64,000 bases of DNA from DATCLS01 sp036563805. Its GTDB lineage: Bacteria > Actinomycetota > Acidimicrobiia > Acidimicrobiales > VFJN01. The stretch spans positions 9,904 through 73,903 of the forward strand of contig DATCLS010000068.1 in assembly GCA_036563805.1 (NCBI GenBank). Reading direction: 5' to 3'. Position numbers and translations under genes: made by a program. Below, piece after piece: positions 42,341 through 51,619 of this stretch; positions within the stretch are counted from its first letter, which is position 1, and each line of letters opens with the position of its first letter. The notes under the pieces are model-generated. The model worked only from the letters and a program-made list of their open reading frames with translations, was not told the DNA's origin and made no database searches.

Positions 42341-44622
42341 CCGGGGTGGCCGCCGGGCCGGCCGCCCCGGCCGGGGCGACCGCCGCGTCGGCGTCGCCGG
42401 GCGGTTCCACGGTCGTCCCCGAACCGGAGGTCAAGGCCGCGCTGGCCGAGCGCGGGGTGGCGGTCCCGGCCGGGGTGGTGGTGGGCCCCGGCGGGGACGT
42501 TGCGGCCCAGGCCCAGAGTCTGCGCCCGCCGCTGGTGCTCAAGGCGTTCGGGCCTGGCATCGTCCACAAGAGCGACCTGGGGGCGGTGGCGCTCGGGCTC
42601 GAGCCCGGCGACCTGGACCGGGCGGCGGCCGACATGGCCGCCGGGTTGCGCGACCGTCACGGCGTCCAGCCGGCCGGTTTCCTGGTCGAGGAGCAGCACG
42701 CCGGGGGCCTGGAGGTCCTGGTCGGCGTCGTGCGCCGGCCCCCGTTCGGCCCGGTGGTGGCGCTCGGGCTGGGCGGCACCCTGGCCGAGGTGCTCGACCA
42801 GGTGGCGCTGCGCCTGTTCCCGGTCACCGAGCGCGACGCCCGCCAGCTGGTGCGGACCGGGCCCCTCGGCCCGCTCCTGGGCGGCGTGCGGGGCGGGCCG
42901 CCGCTCGACGAGGAGGCGCTGGTCCGCCTGGTCCTGGCGCTGGGTGGCGAGGACGGGTTGGCCGCCGCCCACGGCGACCGGCTGGCCGAGCTGGAGTGCA
43001 ACCCCGTCGTGGTCGGGCCCGACGGCGCCGTGGCGCTCGACGCCCGGCTCCTGCTGCGCGACGCGCCGGCCTCCTCCGACACGGCGGCGGGACCGGACGG
43101 CAACGGGCGACCGGCGCCGGCCACCGACTTCACGCGGCTGTTCCGGCCCCGGGCGGTGGCGGTGGCCGGCGCCTCGACCAAGCGGCCGGGGTTCGGCAAC
43201 CGGGCACTGGCCGCCTACCGGTCCATGGGCTGGACCGACGGGTTGTACGCCATCCATCCGACCGCCGCCGAGGTCGACGGCGTCCCCGCCCGCCCGTCCG
43301 TGGCCGACATCGACGACGTCGTCGACTACCTGCTAGTCGCCGTCCCCGCCGAGCGGTGTCCGGACATGGTGCGGTCGGCGGCCGGACGCGTCTCGTTCGT
43401 CCACGTGATCAGCGGCGGCTTCAGCGAGGCCGGTCCCGAGGGCGCCCGGCTCGAGGCCGAGCTGGCGGCCGCGGCCCGGGAGGCCGGCGTCCGAGTCCTG
43501 GGGCCGAACTGCATCGGCGTGTACTCACCGGCCGGCCGCCAGGCGTTCCAGCGCGGCGACCCCCGGGCCGAGGGCCCGGTGGGCATCGTGTCGCAGAGCG
43601 GCGGGCTGGCCGGCGACATCATCAAGGCGGGCGCCCGCCGCGGCCTGCGCTTCTCGCACCTGGCCACGGTGGGCAACGCCGTCGACGTCACGCCGGGCGA
43701 GCTGCTCGGGTGGCTGGTCGACGACCCCGCCACCGAGGTCGTGGGCGTGTACCTCGAGGGCTCGGCCGACGCCGAGCGGCTGACCGCCGCCCTGCGCCGG
43801 GCGGCCGGCCGGGTGCCGGTGGCGCTGCTGCTCGGCGGCCAGAGCGACCAGGGGGCGGCGGCCGTCGCATCGCACACCGGGTCGCTGGCCGGCGACCGCC
43901 GGGTGTGGCAGGCCGTGGCCGACGCCACCGGCGCCGTCCTCGTCAGCACGCTCGAAGACCTGCTCGCCGTGCTGGCCTACGCCCAGCGGTGGCGGCCGGC
44001 CGCCAGCCGGCCCGACGCCGGTGGCGCGTCCGCCGCGGGGCCCGCCGCGGGCGACGTGCTGGTCCTCGGGGTCGGCGGCGGGGCGTCGGTGCTGGCCACC
44101 GACGCCTGCGACCGGGCCGGCCTGGCCGTGACCCCGACCGGGCCCGACGTCCGGGACGCGTTGCGGGCGCTGGGCTACGGCGTGGGGACCAGCGTGGCCA
44201 ACCCGGTGGAGATCCCGTTCGGGCCGGTCGTCCCGCCCGGGACGCTGCCCCGGGTGCTCGACCCCGTGCTGGCCGCCCAGCCCTACGCCGACGTGCTGGT
44301 CCACGTGAACGTGCAGGCGTTCTACAGCTACGGCGAGGCCGGCATCGCCCCGCTCGTCGATCAGCTCGAGGCGCTGGCCGCCGGGGCGTGGCCGGCCACC
44401 CGGCTGGCCGTCGTGGTCCGCAACCTGGAGTGCGCTCCCGGCGCCGACGCCGAGCGGCTGCGGGAGGCGCTGGTCGGGCTCGACCTGCCCTTGTTCCGCG
44501 ACTTCGACGAGGCCGCCACCGCCATCGCCGCCGCCCAGCGGTTCGCGGCGGCATCCGCGGACCCCGAGATCTCGGCGTCCGCCGAGTCCAGCATGTCCGT
44601 CACCGAGGGGAGGGGACGATGA
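42337..44622 (+). CDS. ADP-forming acyl-CoA synthetase with beta-alpha domain order
   Basis: A 761-residue fusion. The ATP-grasp (beta) part comes first, about 30-245 (VLKAFGPGIVHKSDLGAVALGL, ELECNPVVV). Then come a CoA-binding Rossmann region (LFRPRAVAVAGASTKRPGFGN) and a succinyl-CoA ligase-like region (VGIVSQSGGLAGDIIKAGARRGL). The phosphorylated histidine is expected at His513 in ASHTGSLAGD. Many homologues have alpha first, so the order is noteworthy. It would activate an organic acid to its CoA thioester with ATP. It overlaps both neighbours by four bases. Confidence 0.88.
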   Translation: MTGVAAGPAAPAGATAASASPGGSTVVPEPEVKAALAERGVAVPAGVVVGPGGDVAAQAQSLRPPLVLKAFGPGIVHKSDLGAVALGLEPGDLDRAAADMAAGLRDRHGVQPAGFLVEEQHAGGLEVLVGVVRRPPFGPVVALGLGGTLAEVLDQVALRLFPVTERDARQLVRTGPLGPLLGGVRGGPPLDEEALVRLVLALGGEDGLAAAHGDRLAELECNPVVVGPDGAVALDARLLLRDAPASSDTAAGPDGNGRPAPATDFTRLFRPRAVAVAGASTKRPGFGNRALAAYRSMGWTDGLYAIHPTAAEVDGVPARPSVADIDDVVDYLLVAVPAERCPDMVRSAAGRVSFVHVISGGFSEAGPEGARLEAELAAAAREAGVRVLGPNCIGVYSPAGRQAFQRGDPRAEGPVGIVSQSGGLAGDIIKAGARRGLRFSHLATVGNAVDVTPGELLGWLVDDPATEVVGVYLEGSADAERLTAALRRAAGRVPVALLLGGQSDQGAAAVASHTGSLAGDRRVWQAVADATGAVLVSTLEDLLAVLAYAQRWRPAASRPDAGGASAAGPAAGDVLVLGVGGGASVLATDACDRAGLAVTPTGPDVRDALRALGYGVGTSVANPVEIPFGPVVPPGTLPRVLDPVLAAQPYADVLVHVNVQAFYSYGEAGIAPLVDQLEALAAGAWPATRLAVVVRNLECAPGADAERLREALVGLDLPLFRDFDEAATAIAAAQRFAAASADPEISASAESSMSVTEGRGR

Positions 44623-46010
44623 CGATCGGTGTGCGTCACCCTTGGCAGGCTGTTGATTACGGCGAGTTGGTGCGGCGTTTTCCGCCGCCGCCGGAGTACT
44701 TCGAGCGGGCGTGGTATGCCGAGCCGGAGGAGATCGACCGGTTGAAGTTGGCCCGGGTGCGGGATCGGGCGGATCGGGCCTACCGGGTGCCGTTCTTTCG
44801 GCGTCGTTGGGACGAGGCGGGGTTCGATCCGCGTGACCTGCGGTCGTTGGATGATTTGGCCAAGGTGCCGTTCTACACGGTCGACGACATCCGCCAGAGC
44901 ATCGAGGACCACCCGCCTTATGGCGATTACCAGGGTGTGCGGGTGGAGGACGTGTTGCGTGAGCCGGTGCGGATCCACATGTCGGGGGGCACGACCGGGA
45001 CGCCTCGCCCCACGCTGTACACGCAGTGGGACCGGGAGGTGGGTGGCGTGCTCACCGCCCGGGGCATGTATCTGCAGGGCATCCGGCCCGGCGACGTGGT
45101 GCTCAACAGCTGGTCCTATGGGCTGCACAACGGCGCGTTCAGTTTCGATGAGCCGCTGCACCGGTGGTTGAGCTGTGTGGTCATCCACACCAGCACCGGG
45201 AACGTGACCAGCACGCGCAAGCAGGTGCAGTTGGCCCGCGACTACAAGGCGGCGGCCATCCTCACCACCGGCGACTACCTGCTGCGCATCGTGGCCGAGG
45301 CCGAGGCCATGGGCATCGACGTGCGCCGCGACCTGAGCATCCGGTCGCTGGCCACCTGCATCGGCAACGAGGAGGAGCTGGAGGCCATCTTCGGCGTGCC
45401 GGCCCTGGCCACCTACGGGTTCCACGAGGTCGGCTACGTGGCTGTCGAGTGCCCGGCCAAGCAGGGCCTCCACATCTTCGAGGACGCCTTCCACGTCGAG
45501 GTCGTCGACCCCGACACCGGCGAGCCGCTGCCCGACGGCGAGACCGGCGCCCTGGTGGTCACCGAGTTCTACAAGACCGGCAGCCCGCAGTTCCGCTACA
45601 ACATCATGGACCTGTCGTTCCTGTACCCCCGGGAACGCTGCGCGTGCGGCAGCTGGCTCCGCCGCATGGGCCGCTTCGCCGGCCGGGGCGACAACATGGT
45701 CAAACTCCGCGGCGTGAACGTCTGGCCCGAGGGCGTCGGGCGGATCGCCACCGCCGTCCCCGGCGCCACGCCCGACTACCTCGTGCGGGCCTACCGGCGC
45801 GACGGCCGCGACGAGCTGGAGGTGTCCGTGGCCAGCGACGCCCCACCCGAGACGTGGGACGACCTGCGCACCGAGATCGAGCGCCAGCTCCACGACCAGC
45901 TCGGCGTACGCATCGGCGCCCGCATCGTGGCCCCCGGCGCCCTCGACGACCTCACCGAGATCCGGACCTCGCCGAAGCCCAAGCGCTTCCGCGACGAGCG
46001 CCGCTCGTGA
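44619..46010 (+). CDS. Phenylacetate-CoA ligase-like AMP-forming enzyme (PaaK-like)
   Basis: A 463-residue ANL-superfamily adenylating enzyme. The nucleotide loop is HMSGGTTGTPRPT, with YGFHEVG and FYKTGSPQFRYNIMDLSFLYPRERCACG of the PaaK type, then a C-terminal domain with GRGDNMVKLRGVNVWPEGV. It should form an acyl-adenylate and CoA thioester of an aromatic or other carboxylic acid. Base composition changes inside the gene: wobble positions are G/T-rich up to about 45,200, then mostly C. It overlaps the genes on each side by four bases. Confidence 0.9.
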   Translation: MTIGVRHPWQAVDYGELVRRFPPPPEYFERAWYAEPEEIDRLKLARVRDRADRAYRVPFFRRRWDEAGFDPRDLRSLDDLAKVPFYTVDDIRQSIEDHPPYGDYQGVRVEDVLREPVRIHMSGGTTGTPRPTLYTQWDREVGGVLTARGMYLQGIRPGDVVLNSWSYGLHNGAFSFDEPLHRWLSCVVIHTSTGNVTSTRKQVQLARDYKAAAILTTGDYLLRIVAEAEAMGIDVRRDLSIRSLATCIGNEEELEAIFGVPALATYGFHEVGYVAVECPAKQGLHIFEDAFHVEVVDPDTGEPLPDGETGALVVTEFYKTGSPQFRYNIMDLSFLYPRERCACGSWLRRMGRFAGRGDNMVKLRGVNVWPEGVGRIATAVPGATPDYLVRAYRRDGRDELEVSVASDAPPETWDDLRTEIERQLHDQLGVRIGARIVAPGALDDLTEIRTSPKPKRFRDERRS

Positions 46011-46924
46011 GCACCGTGACCCGCCCCCCGGTCGTCGACTACCTGTGCAACTCGTTCCTACCCGAACGCGCCGCCGACTGGGACCGCATCGTCGCCGCCC
46101 AAGGCGTCCCGCTCAAAGTGCGCCGCGACCCCACCGACAGCTTCGCCCCACCCGACGAGCTCGTAGCCCGCATGGACGAGCTCGGCATCGCCACCCTCAT
46201 CGTCGTCACCGGCGACCCCCACGCCTCGCTGGTGATGCCCCACTACACCGAGATCATCGCCCGCTGGGAGGAAACCGAAAACCTCGCCGCCACCCACCCC
46301 GGCCGCTTCGTCGGACTGTGGGCCATCGACCTCGACCAAGGCATGGCCGGCGTGCGCCGCGCCGCCCAAGCCCTGGACGCCCCCTGGATCGTCGGACTCT
46401 GGAACCACGTCCACTCCTTCGACCGGCCCTTCGACCACGCCGACCTCTACCCCTTCTACGCCCTCGCCTCCGAACGCGACGTCCCAGTCGTCATGCAGGC
46501 CGGCACCTCCGGCGGCCTTGCACCCAGCGCCTGCGGCCAACCCATCGGCATCGACCGACCCGCCCTCTACTTCCCCGACACCACCTTCGTGCTCTCCCAC
46601 ACCGGCTGGCCCTGGGTCACCGAGGCCATCGCCATGGCCCTCAAACACCCCAACGTGTACCTCGGCACCGCCGCCTACCCACCCCGCCACTGGAACGACG
46701 AGCTCGTCACCTTCATCCGCCGACCCGGCCGCCACAAGGTCCTGTTCGGCACCAACTTCCCCACCGTCGGCCACCGACACGCCCTCACCCAACTCCCCGA
46801 GCTCAACCTCGGCACCGACATCGAACAACTCCTCCTGTCCGACAACGCCCGCCGCGTGTTCCGCCGGCTGCCGCCACCCCCGGCGTCCGGTCCTGCCGAA
46901 GGTCAAGGTCAAACGGACGACTGA
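46007..46924 (+). CDS. Atypical amidohydrolase-like protein with altered metal-site residues
   Basis: A 305-residue TIM-barrel protein of the amidohydrolase-2 fold: VLSHTGWPWVTEAIAMALKHPNVYLGTAAYPP and LGTDIEQLLLSDNARRVF are family-typical. The N-terminal site reads VVDYLCNSFLP rather than DxHxH/E, and the late motif is LFGTNFPTVGH with Asn where an Asp usually sits. It may therefore bind metal differently or be non-catalytic. The GTG at 46007 overlaps the ligase stop. Codon usage is markedly C-ending compared with the upstream gene. Confidence 0.82.
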   Translation: MSTVTRPPVVDYLCNSFLPERAADWDRIVAAQGVPLKVRRDPTDSFAPPDELVARMDELGIATLIVVTGDPHASLVMPHYTEIIARWEETENLAATHPGRFVGLWAIDLDQGMAGVRRAAQALDAPWIVGLWNHVHSFDRPFDHADLYPFYALASERDVPVVMQAGTSGGLAPSACGQPIGIDRPALYFPDTTFVLSHTGWPWVTEAIAMALKHPNVYLGTAAYPPRHWNDELVTFIRRPGRHKVLFGTNFPTVGHRHALTQLPELNLGTDIEQLLLSDNARRVFRRLPPPPASGPAEGQGQTDD

Positions 46925-46937
46925 GTAACATGGCGGA

Positions 46938-47648
46938 ATGCCCGCTCAAGCGGCTATGAGCCGGAAGCGCGGCCGTCGCTCCGGCGTCCGGAGCAACGAG
47001 GCCGGCCACGAGACCCGCGAGCGCCTGCTCGACGCAGCCGAGAGGCTGTTCGCCGAGCGCGGGCTGGACGCCGTCTCGGTGCGCGACATCACCGAGGAGG
47101 CGGGCGCCAACACCGCTTCGATCCACTACCACTTCGGGTCGAAGCTCGACCTGATCGCGGCGACGCTCCGGCGTCGCGCCGACGGCCTCGGGGCCCGGCG
47201 CGACGAGCTGCTCGACGAGGTCGAGGCCCGCGAGGACGTCGACCTCCGCTCGGTCGTCGAGGCGCTCGTCCGGCCCACCGCCGAGTTGGCCGCCTCGAGC
47301 GAGGGCGGGCGCCACTACGTCGCGTTCCTGGCCGCCCTCGGCAACCACGCCGAGCTCGTGCCGGTGCTGTTCGAGCTGTTCGACCCCTACACCGAGCGGT
47401 TCCTCAAGGTGCTGGCCCGGGCCACGCCCGAGCTGCCCGACGACGTGCGGCTCATGCGGTTCGCGGTCAGCAAGGAGCTGATCAACCGGGTGCTCGGCCA
47501 GCCCGACGGCCAGGTGCGTTGGTGGCTCGAGCAGCGCCAGCCCGGCGCCGCCCGCTTCATCGTCGACCGGATGATGGACCTGCTGGTCGGTGTGTTCCAG
47601 GCCCCCGTGTCCACGCCGCGCTACGCCGACCTCGACATCGCGCCCTGA
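46938..47648 (+). CDS. TetR-family transcriptional regulator
   Basis: A 236-residue regulator. The HTH reads ETRERLLDAAERLFAERGLDAVSVRDITEEAGANTASIHYHFGSKLDLI, with a C-terminal domain related to the CECR/TetR_C_7-like group. It is the last gene in the catabolic run, 13 bases after the amidohydrolase-like gene, and probably regulates that operon. An internal ATG at 46956 is an alternative start. GC-rich inverted sequences follow before the convergent HyuB gene. Confidence 0.88.
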   Translation: MPAQAAMSRKRGRRSGVRSNEAGHETRERLLDAAERLFAERGLDAVSVRDITEEAGANTASIHYHFGSKLDLIAATLRRRADGLGARRDELLDEVEAREDVDLRSVVEALVRPTAELAASSEGGRHYVAFLAALGNHAELVPVLFELFDPYTERFLKVLARATPELPDDVRLMRFAVSKELINRVLGQPDGQVRWWLEQRQPGAARFIVDRMMDLLVGVFQAPVSTPRYADLDIAP

Positions 47649-47708
47649 CGGGCCGGGCTCCCGGCGGGGTGGCGGCCCCCTGGTGGGGCCCGGCGCCAGC
47701 CGCCGGGC

Positions 47709-49322
47709 TCAGGCGCCGGGCGGCGGCGCGCCGAGCCCGCCGCCGCCCGAGGTCTCCATGACGAAGCGGTCGCCGCGCTCGAACCGGAGGTTGGTGGCCT
47801 TGGCCGGCAGGACCTCCTCCGTGCCGTCCGGGCGCCGCCGCCGGTAGGAGCCGGGTCGCCCCGGCGACCCGCCGTCCCGGCCGGGCGGGGGGAGCCGCAG
47901 CCGGTCGCCCCGGGTGTCGACCAAGGCGTCGTCCAGCAGCTCGATCACGGTCCGGGTGCCGCGGCCGCCCCGCCAGCGGCCGGCACCGCCCGAGTCGGGG
48001 ATCAGCTCCACCGCCTCGAACCGCAGCGGGACCGCGGCCTCGATCGGCTCCACCTGGGGGATGAGGTTGCGGCCGCCGCCGAACAGCCCGCCGGCCGCGT
48101 CGAGGCCGTCCAGGCCGCGGCGGGCGCCGCTGCCCCCGAAGTCGAACGCCATGTGGAGCCAGTGCCGCCCGTCCGGGCGCCGGCCGCCGATGCTGAAGCC
48201 CTGGAGGATGCCGGACGCGGCCACGGTGTGCTCGGGCGACGCCTGGGCCAGCGCCTCGTACAGGGCCTCGACCGCGGCGCACACCGCGATGTGGCGGCCG
48301 CCGCCCGGGTACGGCCGGGTCGGGTTGACCAGGCTGCCCTCGGGCAGGACCACCTCGATCGGCCGGAAGCAACCCTCGTTCATCGGGATCGTGGCGTCGA
48401 CGAACGACCGGACCGCATAGAGCACGCCCGACAGCACCTGCGAGGCGCCGGCGTTGACGGCGGCCGGCACCTGGTCGTCGGTGCCGGTGAAGTCGATGCG
48501 GATCGTGTCGCCCGCCACCTCGGCGGTCACCCGGACCCACAGCTCGCGCCCCGGCACCTGGCCGTCATCGTCGATCGGGTAGGCGCCGCGGTAGGTGCCG
48601 TCGGCCAGGCCGGCGATCTCCTGGCGCATGCGGCGCTCGGCGTAGTCCCAGGCGGCGGTGACGCCGGCGGCGAACCCGTCTGGGCCGTGGGCCGCCACCA
48701 GCTCGTCCACCCGGCGGGCCGCCACCGCCGTCCCGGCCACCAGGGCCCGGACGTCGCCGAGCAGCTTGTCGGGCTGGCGGCTGTTGGCGGCGAGCAGGGC
48801 CTCGATGTCGGCCACCGGGCCCTCAGCGGTGGCCAGCCGCACCGGCGGCAGCTGCAGCCCCTCGAGGAACACGTCGGTGGCGTCGGCGGCCATGCCGCCG
48901 GCCGACAGGCCGCCCAGGTCGGCGACGTGGATGAGCGTCCCGGTGAACCACCGGGCCTCACCCTCGACGAACACCGGCCGGAACACGATCAGGTCGTTCG
49001 CGTGGATGCCGCCCCCGTAGACGTCGTTGGTGACGAACACGTCGCCCGGGGCCATGCCGGCGGCCGGGTGGCGGGCGAGCACGGGGGGCAGCGACGAGCG
49101 CAGGCTGGCGGCGTGCGACAGCGACGTCGACTGCGACTGGGCGACCAGGTGGCCCTCGGCGTCGAGCACGGCGGCGGCCGCGTCGGCGCCCTCGACGATG
49201 AACGTCGAGTGGGCGCCCCGGACGACCACGATGCCGGCCTCCTCGGCGGCGACGGCCAGGGCGTTGCGGAACACCTCGGCCGTGAGCGGGTCGGTGGGAC
49301 GGTCGGTGGGTGGGGACGTCAC
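47709..49322 (-). CDS. hyuB: Hydantoinase B/oxoprolinase family subunit
   Basis: A 537-residue HyuB-type subunit. The N-terminal DPLTAEVFRNALAVAAEEAGIVVVRGAHSTFIVEGAD, GDVFVTNDVYGGGIHANDLIVFRPVF and NEGCFRPIEVVLPEGSLVNPTRPYPGGGRH segments are diagnostic. Together with HyuA it hydrolyses a cyclic amide or lactam or carboxylates a ketone in an ATP-dependent manner. The family includes 5-oxoprolinase, N-methylhydantoinase and acetone/acetophenone carboxylases. The GTG start at 49322 overlaps the HyuA stop (GTGA). Confidence 0.9.
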   Translation of the reverse strand: MTSPPTDRPTDPLTAEVFRNALAVAAEEAGIVVVRGAHSTFIVEGADAAAAVLDAEGHLVAQSQSTSLSHAASLRSSLPPVLARHPAAGMAPGDVFVTNDVYGGGIHANDLIVFRPVFVEGEARWFTGTLIHVADLGGLSAGGMAADATDVFLEGLQLPPVRLATAEGPVADIEALLAANSRQPDKLLGDVRALVAGTAVAARRVDELVAAHGPDGFAAGVTAAWDYAERRMRQEIAGLADGTYRGAYPIDDDGQVPGRELWVRVTAEVAGDTIRIDFTGTDDQVPAAVNAGASQVLSGVLYAVRSFVDATIPMNEGCFRPIEVVLPEGSLVNPTRPYPGGGRHIAVCAAVEALYEALAQASPEHTVAASGILQGFSIGGRRPDGRHWLHMAFDFGGSGARRGLDGLDAAGGLFGGGRNLIPQVEPIEAAVPLRFEAVELIPDSGGAGRWRGGRGTRTVIELLDDALVDTRGDRLRLPPPGRDGGSPGRPGSYRRRRPDGTEEVLPAKATNLRFERGDRFVMETSGGGGLGAPPPGA

Positions 49323-51619
49323 CGCGCCTCCAGGGTCAGGGCCTCCAGGATCAGGTGGCCATGGGCGTGCACCGCTGCCGTCCAGCCGGGTGGGACGAGC
49401 GCGGTCGTGTCGGGCGCCACCACGAGGGCCGGGCCGGCCAGCTCGTCGCCGGGGCGCAGCTGCTCCCGACGGAACACGGGGACGGCGGTGAAACCGTCGC
49501 CGGCTCCCTCGTTGGCGTCGTCGCGCCCGGTGCCGGACGGGGCCGGCCCGCCCAGGTGGACCCGCCGGGTGCCGGCCGGGGTGGCCGGCGCGCGGACGTC
49601 CCCAACGTCGGGCCCGCCGGGGGCTGAGGGGCGGGCGGCCGGGACCGTGACGCGGGCCCGCAGGGTGACCAGCTCGGTGGGGTCCTCGAGCACGATCCCG
49701 TAGGTGTCCCGCTGGTAGCGGTGGAACGCCGCCTCCAGCTCGGCCAGGGTTGCGGCGGTGACGGGACCGGCGGGCACCGGCAGCGACACCTCGGTGGCCT
49801 GGCCTCGGTAGCGCAGGTCGGCGGCCCGCTCGACCCGCACGTCCGCCACCGCCACGCCCAGCTCGGCGGCGGCGTCGGCAGCCAGCTGCGCCAGGGCCGC
49901 CTCGACCGCGTCGGGGTCGGCCGCCCGTGTCAGCGCCGGGCCCGGGAAGCCGGCCCCGGGCTCGCCGGATTCGCCGAGCCCACCGGGCCGACCCGGTGCC
50001 GGGGCGGTCGCCGCCCGCTCGTGGCCGAGCTCGCACTCCAGCAGGCCGACGGCTGAGCCGACGCCGGCCGCCTGCGGCACCACGACGGTCCGGATGCCGA
50101 ACCGCTCGGCCAGCCGGGCGGCGTGGACCGGCCCGGCGCCGCCGAGCACGACGAGCGCGAACCGGCGGGGGTCGACACCCCGCTGCACCGACACCACGTG
50201 CACGGCGCTGGCCATCGCCGCGTTGGCCAGCTCGTGGACGGCGGCCGCCGCTGCCACGACGTCGACCCCGAGCGGCTCGGCCACCCCGGACCGCAGGGCG
50301 GCCACCGCCCGGTCCCGGTCGAGCGCCAGGCCGCCGCTGGTGAAGCCGTCGGCGGCCAGGTAGCCGAGGACGAGGTTGGCGTCGGTGACGGTCGGCTCGG
50401 TCCCGCCCCGGCCGTAGCAGGCTGGCCCCGGCTCGGCGCCGGCCGAGCGCGGCCCCAGGCGCAGGGCCCCGCCGGCATCGACCCAGGCGATGCTCCCGCC
50501 GCCGGCCCCGACCTCGGCCAGGTCGACGGCCGGCAGGGCGATCGTCAGCCCGCCCCCGCGCCCGCCGGCGCTCATCCGGCCGCCTAGGGAGAACGAGGGC
50601 GTGATGCCGGGCCGGCCGTCCCGCACGACCGCGGCCTTGGCCGTCGTCCCGCCCATGTCCAGCGCCAGGGTGTCGGGCAGCCCGAGGGCGGAGCCGATCT
50701 CCCGCACGGCCATCACCCCGGCGGCCGGCCCGGACTCCACCGTGGCCACCGCCCGGCGAGCCGCCAGCTCGGCCGACAGCACGTCGCCGCTCGAGCCCAT
50801 GACGTGCAGGGGCGCGGTGATGCCGAGGTCCCGCAGCCGGCCCTCGAGCCGGCGCAGGTAGGCGCTCATGACCGGCCCCACCGTGGCCGACATGACCGTG
50901 GTCACGGCCCGGTCGTGCTCCCGGGCCTGGGGCAGCACGTCGGTCGAGCACACGACGAGCACGCCGGGCAGCCGGCGCCGGCACAGCTCGGCCAGGCGGC
51001 GCTCGTGGTCGGGGTTGGCGTAGGCGTGGAGCAGGCAGATCGCCACCGCGGCCACGTCGAGGGCGGCGACGGAGTCGACGATCCGGGCGGCGGCCTCCTC
51101 GTCGAGCGGGCGGACGACCTCGCCGCGGGGCCCGATCCGCTCGGGGACCTCGAACGTGCGCTCGGGCGGGACCGGCGATGGGGTCGGTGACCAGAACAGG
51201 TCGTGCCGCTCCTCCTCCACCCGGGCCTGGCGGCCCAGCTCCAGCAGCGAGCCGAACCCGGCCGTGGTCAGGAACGCCACCGGGGCGCCCCGGCGTTCGA
51301 GGATCACGTTGGTGGCCAGGGTCGTGCCGTGGACGACCCTGGCCACGTCCGCCGGGCGACCGCCGGCCCGGTCGAGGACCTGGCGGGCGCCGGCGATGAG
51401 CCCGTCGATGGGGTCGGCGGTGGTGGGGCACTTGGTGGTCCATAGGCCGCCGGCCGCGTCGGCCAGCACCACGTCGGTGAACGTCCCGCCGATGTCGGCC
51501 GCCAGCGCCAGCGCCCCCACCGCCCGTCCCCGGGGTGAGCCCGCCTCGCCGGCTGTCGTCTGGCCCGTGGCGCCGGCCGCTTCCGGCGGCGGCGTCGTCC
51601 CGGTCGTCGGTGCGCTCAT
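49319..51619 (-). CDS. hyuA: Hydantoinase A/oxoprolinase family subunit
   Basis: A 766-residue HyuA-type subunit with an ASKHA-like ATP fold: ALAADIGGTFTDVVLADAAG near residue 43, RVVHGTTLATNVILERRGAPVAFLTT, and TLALDMGGTTAKAAVVRDG in the second half. EVGAGGGSIAWVDAGGALRLGPRSAGAEPGPACYGRGG is the highly conserved core. The first 40 residues are a low-complexity extension. Its ATG overlaps the stop of the short LysR-type gene, so all three are one operon. The actual substrate is unknown. Confidence 0.92.
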   Translation of the reverse strand: MSAPTTGTTPPPEAAGATGQTTAGEAGSPRGRAVGALALAADIGGTFTDVVLADAAGGLWTTKCPTTADPIDGLIAGARQVLDRAGGRPADVARVVHGTTLATNVILERRGAPVAFLTTAGFGSLLELGRQARVEEERHDLFWSPTPSPVPPERTFEVPERIGPRGEVVRPLDEEAAARIVDSVAALDVAAVAICLLHAYANPDHERRLAELCRRRLPGVLVVCSTDVLPQAREHDRAVTTVMSATVGPVMSAYLRRLEGRLRDLGITAPLHVMGSSGDVLSAELAARRAVATVESGPAAGVMAVREIGSALGLPDTLALDMGGTTAKAAVVRDGRPGITPSFSLGGRMSAGGRGGGLTIALPAVDLAEVGAGGGSIAWVDAGGALRLGPRSAGAEPGPACYGRGGTEPTVTDANLVLGYLAADGFTSGGLALDRDRAVAALRSGVAEPLGVDVVAAAAAVHELANAAMASAVHVVSVQRGVDPRRFALVVLGGAGPVHAARLAERFGIRTVVVPQAAGVGSAVGLLECELGHERAATAPAPGRPGGLGESGEPGAGFPGPALTRAADPDAVEAALAQLAADAAAELGVAVADVRVERAADLRYRGQATEVSLPVPAGPVTAATLAELEAAFHRYQRDTYGIVLEDPTELVTLRARVTVPAARPSAPGGPDVGDVRAPATPAGTRRVHLGGPAPSGTGRDDANEGAGDGFTAVPVFRREQLRPGDELAGPALVVAPDTTALVPPGWTAAVHAHGHLILEALTLEAR

